From: an uncultured Planctomycetaceae bacterium
Lineage (GTDB): Bacteria > Planctomycetota > Planctomycetia > Pirellulales > Pirellulaceae
Direction: 5' to 3'
Assembly: GCA_903927685.1 (NCBI GenBank)
Contig: CAIYOB010000871.1
Coordinates: 1 to 27,002 of the forward strand
DNA length: 27,002 bases
Both the position numbers and the translations under genes were made by a program. The notes beneath the pieces were generated by a model. The model did no database searches. It was not told where the DNA came from and worked only from the letters and a program-made list of their open reading frames with translations. Of this stretch, positions 16,147 to 22,619 are shown in pieces (within the stretch, counting starts at the first letter, position 1; the number at the start of each line of letters is the position of its first letter).

Positions 16147-17516
16147 AACGACTGCTGTCGGACTACGGCTCGGTCCTTGTCTTGCTGGCCCTGTGCGTAT
16201 ATTACACCGTGGTCACGGTCGGACCCTACCATCCCGTCTCCGCGGGCGCGGGGCGCCAGTTGGCTCAAACCATCCAGGCGGAATGCGGGGCAGAATCCCA
16301 AGTGCTGATCGTCATCCGCAAGACGGCTGCCGACCGCGAGTTCGCCGCGGCCATTCGCCAGGAACTGGAGTCGCGCGGCGGCCGTGTCGTGCAGACCGTC
16401 GAGGGCAGCGCCACCGAGGTCCGTCAGGTCCTGGATCAGATCGCGGCCTCCGGCGCACGACTCCAGGCGGTGGCGACTCATCATCCCGGGTCCGAGTGGG
16501 GGCCGCTGCAGCCCCAGCGGCTGGCCGCCTGGGAGCGGAAATCCCCGGGCCTGCGCGGGCTCCGCGTGTTCAAGCCGCAGAGCTATTCCTGGCCCAGTTT
16601 CTTCACCCGTCAGAACCTGCTGAACGTGGTCAATCAGAATGCCGCCGTCGCCATCATCGCGATCGGGATGACGATGGTGATCGTCGCGGCCGGGATCGAT
16701 TTGTCGGTGGGCAGCCTGTTGGCGCTGTCCGCCGTGCTGACCGCCGTCTCGCTCCAGACGTGGGGCGGCGGCGCGGCGGCCGGCACGCTGACCATCGTCG
16801 CCTGCTGTCTGCTGGGGATCGCCGTCAGCGGCCTGGGCGGTGCGTTTGCCGGCGTGATGGTGACCTATTTCCGTGTTCCGGCGTTCATCGTCACCCTGTC
16901 GCTGATGATGCTGGCCCGCGGCTTGGCCTTTATCATCGCCGTGCGGTATCAAAGCTGGCTCGCGGGCGGGACCACGGAAGGGACCCCGGAAGCCGTGCGA
17001 ATCGAAGCGCCGTCGTTTGTGTTGCTGGGAAACGGAGACCTGTTGGGCATCCCGAATCCCGTCTGGCTGATGGTCCTGCTGTACATCCTGGCCCACCTGG
17101 TAATGACGCGGACGTCGTTGGGGCGGTACATCTATGCCGTGGGCGGAAATGCGGAGGCGGCCCGACTGTCCGGCGTGCCGGTGTACGGGGTGCTGATCCT
17201 GGTTTACGCGTTGTGCGGCGTGCTGGCGGGGCTCAGCGGCGTGCTGGATGCTTCCCGCTTCAACGGCGGGCGGCCCAGTGCCGGAGTGCTGTATGAACTG
17301 CAAGTGATCGCCGCCGTGGTGGTGGGCGGGACCAGTCTGGCGGGCGGCGAGGGCCGGATCGTCGGGACGCTGATCGGCGCGTTGATCATCGCCGTCATTC
17401 AGAACGGACTGAACATGGCCGGCGTGACCAGCTACGAACAGATGGTCGTCTTTGGCCTGTTGATCCTGCTGGCGGTGTTGCTGGACCAGTTGAAGACCCG
17501 GCGGGGGGCGTCGTGA
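16143..17516 (+). CDS. RbsC-like ABC transporter permease with inserted extracytoplasmic Rossmann-like domain
   Basis: A 457-aa permease. Residues about 148-455 are an ordinary RbsC-type membrane domain (YSWPSFFTRQNLLNVV, IGMTMVIVAAGIDLSVGS, YFRVPAFIVTLSLMMLARGLAFI, GGNAEAARLSGVPV, VVVGGTSLAGGEGR). Before it is one membrane helix (8-27), then about 120 extra residues that canonical RbsC lacks. Within these, SQVLIVIRKTAADREFAAAI, RQELESRGGRVVQTVEG and VRQVLDQIAASGARLQAVAT have the beta-alpha-beta rhythm of the N-terminal lobe of sugar-binding proteins. Topology places this part outside the cytoplasm. No free binding-protein gene is in the cluster, so a tethered half-lobe acting in substrate capture is an attractive inference. 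It overlaps the ATPase gene (ATGA) and the EamA gene (GTGA). Confidence 0.9.
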   Translation: MKRLLSDYGSVLVLLALCVYYTVVTVGPYHPVSAGAGRQLAQTIQAECGAESQVLIVIRKTAADREFAAAIRQELESRGGRVVQTVEGSATEVRQVLDQIAASGARLQAVATHHPGSEWGPLQPQRLAAWERKSPGLRGLRVFKPQSYSWPSFFTRQNLLNVVNQNAAVAIIAIGMTMVIVAAGIDLSVGSLLALSAVLTAVSLQTWGGGAAAGTLTIVACCLLGIAVSGLGGAFAGVMVTYFRVPAFIVTLSLMMLARGLAFIIAVRYQSWLAGGTTEGTPEAVRIEAPSFVLLGNGDLLGIPNPVWLMVLLYILAHLVMTRTSLGRYIYAVGGNAEAARLSGVPVYGVLILVYALCGVLAGLSGVLDASRFNGGRPSAGVLYELQVIAAVVVGGTSLAGGEGRIVGTLIGALIIAVIQNGLNMAGVTSYEQMVVFGLLILLAVLLDQLKTRRGAS

Positions 17517-18373
17517 AGCGTTTGGGGCTGTCAACGCTGCTGCTGGCAATCGTCGTCGTCTGGGGGTGGACGTTTGTCGTCGTCAAGGACGCCGTGGCCG
17601 AGTACGGCGTCGTCCCGTTCCTCGCGGTCCGCTTTGCCATCGGCGCCGGTTGCGTCGGCCTGTTTACCGTGCGGCGGGCCGAGCGGCGCTCGTTCCAGGC
17701 GGGAGCCGTGATCGGCCTCGTGCTGGCCGCCGCGTACCTGTTGCAGACGCTGGGCCTGGATTCCAGCACGGCGACCAACACGGGGCTGATCACCGGGCTG
17801 TTCATCGTGTTTGCCCCGCTGGCCAACCGCGTGCTGTTCGGCGTGCCGACCAGGGGGCTCTTGTGGGCGGCGATCGCCGTCAGCTTGGGCGGATTGGCGT
17901 TGCTGACGGGCGCCGATCCGCGCGGCATGCAGCCGGGCGATCCGTTGACGCTGGGTTGTGCGGCTTGCTTCGGACTGCATGTCGCGTTATTGGATCGTTA
18001 CTCAAAGGGCCACCGTGCCACGACGCTGGCCGCGGGGCAGCTGGCCACGGCCGCCGTCGTGTTTGGCTGCCTGTGGGCGATCCGCGGGCCCCTGGTCTGG
18101 CCTCCCGCGTCGGTCTGGCCCGCATTGTTGCTGACCGGCGGGATTGCGACGGCTGCGGCGTTCTTTGTCCAGACCTTCGTCCAGCAGCGGCTGTCGGCCG
18201 TCGAGACGGGGATGATCATCCTGACGGAGCCGATCTTTGCGGCCCTGTTTGGGCAATGGTTGATGGGTGATCGGCTGACGGCATTGCAGGTCCTGGGCGC
18301 GGTCCTGATGGTGGCCGCCGTCTTTGCGGCCGAACTCGTCCCGCTGGTCAGGAATCGCCGCGGCCGAAAATGA
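17513..18373 (+). CDS. EamA/DMT-superfamily transporter
   Basis: A 286-aa membrane protein with about ten helices in two EamA repeats. Helix 1 reads LLLAIVVVWGWTFVVVKDAV, followed by VPFLAVRFAIGAG, and the second repeat includes AFFVQTFVQQRLSAVETGMI and LTEPIFAALFGQWLMGDRLTALQVLGAVLMVAAVFAAEL. DMT carriers mostly export amino acids, metabolites or drugs. The start is a GTG (17513-17515) overlapping the permease stop in GTGA, so it is coupled to the sugar ABC genes, an unusual partner. It could provide export of a by-product or a second route for the same solute; no evidence decides. Confidence 0.9.
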   Translation: MKRLGLSTLLLAIVVVWGWTFVVVKDAVAEYGVVPFLAVRFAIGAGCVGLFTVRRAERRSFQAGAVIGLVLAAAYLLQTLGLDSSTATNTGLITGLFIVFAPLANRVLFGVPTRGLLWAAIAVSLGGLALLTGADPRGMQPGDPLTLGCAACFGLHVALLDRYSKGHRATTLAAGQLATAAVVFGCLWAIRGPLVWPPASVWPALLLTGGIATAAAFFVQTFVQQRLSAVETGMIILTEPIFAALFGQWLMGDRLTALQVLGAVLMVAAVFAAELVPLVRNRRGRK

Positions 18374-18387
18374 CACCGCCGCGCGAC

Positions 18388-18408
18388 GCGTGGCCCGACG
18401 TGCCACGC
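18388..18408. terminator. Candidate bidirectional hairpin between convergent EamA and Uma2 genes
   Basis: A perfect 7-bp stem, GCGTGGC (18388-18394) and GCCACGC (18402-18408), has a 7-nt loop and lies in the 52-bp gap between two converging genes. No T tract follows on either strand, so this is a candidate only. Confidence 0.4.
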
Positions 18409-18425
18409 ACCTCGATCCCCGGGCG

Positions 18426-19166
18426 TTACGGTGTCACGGACGACCTGCCACTCGGGGTGGCGACGGCGTCCGCTTGCTGTTCAGGATCGATTCCCAGCGC
18501 CCGCAATTGAGCTGCCAACCGTTCGGCCCGCAGTCGTTCCTGTTCGGCCCGCAGCCGTTCCTGTTCGGCCCGCAGTCGTTCCCGCTCGCTCTCTTCCGCC
18601 AGTTCGACGTAACTGACCAGCGGCCGGCCATCCGGACGCAAGACCCGCAACTCGCCGCCCGATAAGTCGAACCGCACCCCCAGCCGAGGACTGACCCAGC
18701 CATTGGGTTCGGCGATCTCCTGCAACGCCTCATCACGCCGGATCCAGACCGTCAGGCTGGCGGTTTCGGGATCGTAGAGATAGAACTCCTCCACGCCGAA
18801 ACGCTCGTAGAACTGAAACTTGGTAACCAGCTGACCGGCGCGATTGCCGGGCGAAACGATCTCGAAGACAACCTGGGGCGCGATGCCGTCCTCTTCCCAT
18901 TGCCGATACGAACCTCGGTCTCCTTTGGGACGCCCAAACACGACCATGGCATCCGGGGCAGTCCGCAGCGTGTTGTTCCCTTCCACGGGATACCACAGCA
19001 GATCGCCGGCCACAAACACCAGCGGATCTTCGCGAAACAGGACGTCCAGCCCACCTTGCAGGGTCTGGATCCAACGGAACTGGACGGTGTTGTCGGACAT
19101 CGGCTGGCCATCGCTGTCGGGATACTCGATCTTGCGTTTGGGACGTGCTACGGTGGCTGTGCTCAT
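18426..19166 (-). CDS. Uma2-family (DUF820) endonuclease-fold protein with coiled-coil tail
   Basis: A 246-aa protein of the Uma2 family, which has a PD-(D/E)XK nuclease fold but no settled function. The expected active-site residues are present: PD at 71-72 (APDAMVVFG), Glu102 (QVVFEIVSPGN) and Lys116 (TKFQFYERFGVEEFYLYDP). The tail (about 188-224) is a charged coiled coil built on seven-residue ERLRAEQ units. I use the ATG at 19164-19166; a GTG directly before it (19167-19169) is equally possible and has GAGG 7 nt upstream. A strong promoter lies 39-67 nt upstream. Uma2 genes are greatly expanded in planctomycetes and cyanobacteria. The gene stands alone between converging and diverging neighbours. 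Confidence 0.88.
   Translation of the reverse strand: MSTATVARPKRKIEYPDSDGQPMSDNTVQFRWIQTLQGGLDVLFREDPLVFVAGDLLWYPVEGNNTLRTAPDAMVVFGRPKGDRGSYRQWEEDGIAPQVVFEIVSPGNRAGQLVTKFQFYERFGVEEFYLYDPETASLTVWIRRDEALQEIAEPNGWVSPRLGVRFDLSGGELRVLRPDGRPLVSYVELAEESERERLRAEQERLRAEQERLRAERLAAQLRALGIDPEQQADAVATPSGRSSVTP
18521..18583 (-). repeat. Three tandem 21-bp repeats inside the Uma2 gene
   Basis: Units begin GTTCGGCCCGCAG at 18521, 18542 and 18563 and differ at only two positions (T/C at base 14 and T/C at the last base). They encode the repeated heptad ERLRAEQ of the coiled-coil tail. Copy number could vary in frame by slippage without disrupting the protein. Confidence 0.9.
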
Positions 19167-19204
19167 CACGGTCGAACCTCACAGGCGGCGAAGAAACCGG
19201 TGCC

Positions 19205-19233
19205 ATTATAAGCCTCGCCGACCGATCCGGCAA
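19205..19233 (-). promoter_or_regulatory. Sigma-70-type promoter of the Uma2 gene
   Basis: On the minus strand TTGCCG (19228-19233) and a perfect TATAAT (19205-19210) are separated by 17 bp. The predicted transcript starts near 19198, about 32 nt before the ATG. The -10 and leader are nearly the same as those of the methyltransferase gene at 24515-24559. Confidence 0.75.
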
Positions 19234-19484
19234 ACGGCAATCCCTCGCGCGACGGCACTGTCACCGCCAGCGGCATCTCGTCGCGGCACCGTTCTTGAGC
19301 GTCGGGCGGTTCCCGCCGGGCCGGCTCGCCCACCGGCGGATTCTCTTCCAATGGGGGCTCGCTGCACTCGACCCCAGGCACCCCAACATTCAATCTTGAC
19401 GGCGTGTGATTGCGGACGCCGTTCCGCCCCTTCCGCGGGCCGACATGGCTGATTAGAATCGGCGGCCGATCAAGGAGTTGTGAG
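19234..19484. other. Divergent intergenic region between Uma2 and xseA
   Basis: About 250 bp without a supported gene. It holds a short hairpin (GGCGGttcCCGCC near 19307-19319), a TTGACG at 19396-19401 without a matching -10, and a TAGAAT at 19454-19459, 25 nt before the xseA ATG, which may be the xseA -10 although its -35 (TTCCGC) is poor. Confidence 0.35.
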
Positions 19485-20705
19485 ATGGACGACCGCCAGG
19501 AAGACGCCCAACCGCTGACCGTTTCCCAGCTGACGCTGCGGATCAAGCAGACCCTCGAAGCCGAATTCGCTTCCGTCTGGGTCAGCGGCGAGTTGTCGGA
19601 CGTGTCGCGGCCCCAGTCGGGACACGTCTACCTGACGCTGAAGGACGAGAACGCCCAGGTCCGCGGGGTGATCTGGCGGAGTGTCGCGTCGCGGCTGGCG
19701 TTCGATCTGCAGGACGGCCAGCAAGTGGTCTGTCGCGGGGACATCGACATCTACCCGCCGCGCGGCGTGTACCAGTTGATCATCCGGCAGGTCGAACCGT
19801 TGGGCGTTGGGGCCCTGCAGTTGGCCCTGCGCAAGCTGCACCAGCGACTGGCCGCCGAAGGCCTGTTTGATCCCGGGCGCAAACGGCCGCTGCCGCGGTT
19901 CCCGCGGCGGATTGCGTTTGTGACCAGCCCCACCGGGGCGGCCGTGCGCGATTTTCTGGAAGTTCTCCGCCGCCGCTGGCGGGGCGCGTCGGTGCTGATC
20001 ATTCCCGCCAAGGTTCAGGGCGAGGGCGCGGCGCAGGACTTGGTGCGCGGTATCCGCTTGGCTAACTCGCTGGCCGAACCGCCGGACGTACTGGTCGTGG
20101 GCCGTGGCGGCGGCAGCTTGGAAGATCTGTGGTGCTTTAACGAAGAGCCCGTCGTGCGGGCCATTCATGCGTCGCGAATTCCTGTCGTCTCGGCCGTTGG
20201 GCATGAAATCGATGTGACGCTGTCGGATCTGGTGGCCGATGTCCGAGCCCTGACGCCCAGCGAGGCGGCGGCCCTGGTCGTGCCGTCGGCCGACGAGATC
20301 CGCGCCGGCTTGGACGGCATGCGAGCGCGGCTGGCCGCCGCCCTACGAGGCCGTGCGGCCGATGCCCGGACGCGGCTGGACGCCTTGGCCCAGCATCGCG
20401 TGTTTCGCCGACCGTTCGACCGCCTTCACGATTTGGCGCGACAGGTGGATGACCTGGACCTGCGGGCGCGACGGGCTGTCCGCTATCAATTGACGCGGCA
20501 GCGGGACCGCTTGGTTTCTTTGGCCGCCCACTTGGAGTCGCTCAGTCCGTTGGGCGTGCTGGCTCGCGGCTATACCGTCACCCAGCAGACGGCCACCGGC
20601 CAGATCGTCAACGACGCCACCACGCTGGCCGTCGGCGATATCCTGACCACTCGCTTCGCCCGCGGCCAAGCCGTCAGCCGGGTCACGGAAATCCAGCCAC
20701 AGTGA
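19485..20705 (+). CDS. xseA: Exodeoxyribonuclease VII large subunit
   Basis: A 406-aa protein, slightly shorter than the ~450 aa usual for the family. XseA is the catalytic subunit of exonuclease VII, which degrades single-stranded DNA from both ends during repair. The N-terminal OB-fold covers about 10-110 (LTVSQLTLRIKQTLEAEFASVWVSGELS, SGHVYLTLKD). The catalytic core follows (FPRRIAFVTSPTGAAVRDFLEVLRRRW, VLVVGRGGGSLEDLWCFNEE, PVVSAVGHEIDVTLSDLVADVRALTPSEAA), then a coiled-coil region and the end LSPLGVLARGYTVTQ. I start at ATG 19485, which has AAGGAG 7 nt upstream; an in-frame upstream extension to 19410 is not needed. The small subunit gene xseB, often next to xseA, is not found on either side; the next gene converges after 15 bp. 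Confidence 0.95.
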   Translation: MDDRQEDAQPLTVSQLTLRIKQTLEAEFASVWVSGELSDVSRPQSGHVYLTLKDENAQVRGVIWRSVASRLAFDLQDGQQVVCRGDIDIYPPRGVYQLIIRQVEPLGVGALQLALRKLHQRLAAEGLFDPGRKRPLPRFPRRIAFVTSPTGAAVRDFLEVLRRRWRGASVLIIPAKVQGEGAAQDLVRGIRLANSLAEPPDVLVVGRGGGSLEDLWCFNEEPVVRAIHASRIPVVSAVGHEIDVTLSDLVADVRALTPSEAAALVVPSADEIRAGLDGMRARLAAALRGRAADARTRLDALAQHRVFRRPFDRLHDLARQVDDLDLRARRAVRYQLTRQRDRLVSLAAHLESLSPLGVLARGYTVTQQTATGQIVNDATTLAVGDILTTRFARGQAVSRVTEIQPQ

Positions 20706-20720
20706 CCTGATAACCGCCGG

Positions 20721-22343
20721 TCAGAGCACCGCGGCCTTGATTCCGCTGACCAGGTTCGTCGTCCGCCAGCGGTTCCAGCCTTCGCCCAGCACCGCCAGGG
20801 CCACGCGGTCTTCCAGGTTCGGACGGAACACCGTCAGCAGCGTCAGGGGAAGGTACCAGCCCATGTACAGGCCCCCGCCGTAGCCGTGCCAGAATTGAGT
20901 GGCGACCATGACCGCCGCCGAACAACTGAGCAACGTGCCCAGGTTTTTCTGAGCGGGCCAGATCGCGAGCGTGAAGCTGAGGGCGAAGAAGCCGGCTAAC
21001 ACCGGAATCCGGTAGACGGGATCCCAGCCCAGCCCCCAAATCCCCAGCAAGCCGCCCATCTTGGGCGGCCACAGCCCGAACATCTGCTGCAGATTCTCCC
21101 AGTACGACGCGTGCGGAATGAACGCCAGGGCAACTGCCATGACAATCAGGGTCACGACGACCCCACCGGCAAAACGCATCAGTCCGCGCCGCCAATAGAA
21201 GCTGACCCACAGCGGAAGCAGGAACAGCGGATAGTACACCAACCCCGTGGCCAGCCCCAGCAGCATGCCCGCGGTCAGCGGTTTGCGGTAGCTGAGGATC
21301 GCCCAGACCAGCAGCGCCGCGGGCAGCACGTGATCGATGTGCCCGGTCATCTGCGCCGTGTACGGCAACATCAAATACAGCGCAGCCACGCCAGCGCCGG
21401 TTTTCGTATTGCCGAAGTGCCAATAGCCGATGGCCACCAAGCCCAAGACGACCGCCAAATGGCAAAGCACGGCAATCGCCTTGGCCACAATCGCATAGGT
21501 CCGCTGTTCGGATGTCGAGGGGATGCCCTCGGGAACCAGCGGCATCGTGGGGATGCTGGGGACCAGGTTCAGCAAAGCGTAGCCCGGCCCACGCCGCACG
21601 TCCCCGTTCGTCGAGTCGTCTTGTTCATCTGCGGCGCCGCCCGCCAACGGACTGGGCGCCGTGGCATCCGCGAGCGTCGCCGACGGCTGAAACCGCTGGC
21701 TGGTCCAGACATTCGCCATCAGAAAGACGAACAACGAGCAGCCGAGGAAAATCAGGCCGCCAGTCGTCAAATTCGGCTCCAGCAAAGGCCGTCGGACCAT
21801 GGTGGGATCGAGCAGTAGGCGGACGAGCCAGATGGCTCCCACTGCGAACAGCCACAGGAACCCGAATCGCTCGATCCGGACGCTACTCTGAAGTGCCGTT
21901 TGAGCCAACGTCGGCAACTCGTCCTGCGATGGCGACTCGCGTTCGGCGATTCGGCTGTTCCCCGGGGAACTCGGGCCGGAGGCGAGTGGTTCGGGGGCCG
22001 ATTCTTCGGGTATCGCCCCCACCACGGCGCCAGACCTCGTCGGCGGAGATGTCAAGGCGGCGGGCGAGGGCGAGCCCGAGTCAGGTTCCGCGAGTGTCCC
22101 GGTGGGCGGCGCGTTCACCCGCTGGGCACTGGCCGTCGCCAATCGAGCCGCCCGGGCCCGATCCTCGCCTCCATACTGAGCCGTCAACAGTCCCGGAGCG
22201 AGCAGGATCAGCAGCACGAGATCGAGGTTGCGCACGCTCCAGAACCGGCCGAACTTGAAGTACAAGCCGATCATCAGCAGCGACGACAGGTAAACCCAGG
22301 TCGTCGGGTTCACCTTGTGGTATTGAAACAGGATTTCGCTCAT
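20721..22343 (-). CDS. Polytopic membrane protein, possibly GT-C-type glycosyltransferase
   Basis: A 540-aa protein with about 11-12 hydrophobic helices. The N-terminus (MSEILFQYHKVNPTTWVYLSSLLMIGLYFKFGRFWSVRNLDLVLLIL) gives two helices. A low-complexity Ser/Pro/Ala loop of about 85 residues follows (around 62-150), then further helices. MTGHIDHVLPAALLVWAIL and AGMLLGLATGLVYYPLFLLPLWVSFYWRRG resemble the GT87-like mannosyltransferase layout (acidic loop, repeated GLxxG helix, aromatic helix). The family is only tentative. The ATG at 22341-22343 is chosen because the hydrophobic N-terminus begins just after it; an in-frame TTG at 22377-22379 would add 12 residues. No clear ribosome-binding site is seen. 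It converges with xseA, with 15 bp between the stops. Confidence 0.8.
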   Translation of the reverse strand: MSEILFQYHKVNPTTWVYLSSLLMIGLYFKFGRFWSVRNLDLVLLILLAPGLLTAQYGGEDRARAARLATASAQRVNAPPTGTLAEPDSGSPSPAALTSPPTRSGAVVGAIPEESAPEPLASGPSSPGNSRIAERESPSQDELPTLAQTALQSSVRIERFGFLWLFAVGAIWLVRLLLDPTMVRRPLLEPNLTTGGLIFLGCSLFVFLMANVWTSQRFQPSATLADATAPSPLAGGAADEQDDSTNGDVRRGPGYALLNLVPSIPTMPLVPEGIPSTSEQRTYAIVAKAIAVLCHLAVVLGLVAIGYWHFGNTKTGAGVAALYLMLPYTAQMTGHIDHVLPAALLVWAILSYRKPLTAGMLLGLATGLVYYPLFLLPLWVSFYWRRGLMRFAGGVVVTLIVMAVALAFIPHASYWENLQQMFGLWPPKMGGLLGIWGLGWDPVYRIPVLAGFFALSFTLAIWPAQKNLGTLLSCSAAVMVATQFWHGYGGGLYMGWYLPLTLLTVFRPNLEDRVALAVLGEGWNRWRTTNLVSGIKAAVL

Positions 22344-22399
22344 TCGCGGAGAACGCACGCCCCCTTCAGACGTTGGCAATGCCGCACTCTAAGCCCTCC

Positions 22400-22427
22400 A
22401 ACATAAGCGTGTACGGCTGAAATGCAA
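22400..22427 (-). promoter_or_regulatory. Possible promoter of the polytopic membrane protein gene
   Basis: On the minus strand TTGCAT (22422-22427) and TATGTT (22400-22405) are spaced by 16 bp. A transcript would start near 22393, leaving about a 50-nt leader. The boxes are moderate matches to the sigma-70 consensus. Confidence 0.35.
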
Positions 22428-22490
22428 GCACCCAAAGCCGGGCGACATCGCTCGCAATCTCATTTTGCAGGCACTTAATCCCGGTGGAGT

Positions 22491-22538
22491 TGCCCGAACC
22501 TTCCGTTTCGCGGGCCGCCCGCACCCAGGGTTCGGGCA
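22491..22538. repeat. Nested inverted repeat between two minus-strand genes
   Basis: Outer arms TGCCCGAACC (22491-22500) and GGTTCGGGCA (22529-22538) are perfect 10-bp inverses. Inside is a second palindrome, GCGGGCcGCCCGC (22510-22522). The structure lies 82-129 nt downstream of the methyltransferase stop and upstream of the membrane-protein promoter. No T tract follows, so it may be a Rho-dependent end, an operator-like site or a repeat element. Confidence 0.55.
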
Positions 22539-22619
22539 GCCGCCGCGCGGACCTTCGAGCTGGCCGTTGCGTCCCAGGCTAGGCCGCGCGAGTGACGTAA
22601 CTCCAGTCCCTGTTTCTGG

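Noticed and set aside
16086..17549. A 487-codon minus-strand ORF opposite the permease
   Set aside because: Gln/His/Asp/Arg-rich composition typical of antisense to a membrane protein.
19166..19546. A 126-codon minus-strand ORF upstream of the Uma2 gene
   Set aside because: It crosses the strong TATAAT promoter and the start of xseA, has no motif and no ribosome-binding site.
20703..20723. TGACC...GGTCA inverted repeat across the two stop codons of xseA and the membrane gene
   Set aside because: Convergent TGA stops produce this symmetry trivially; a 5-bp stem is too short to call a terminator.
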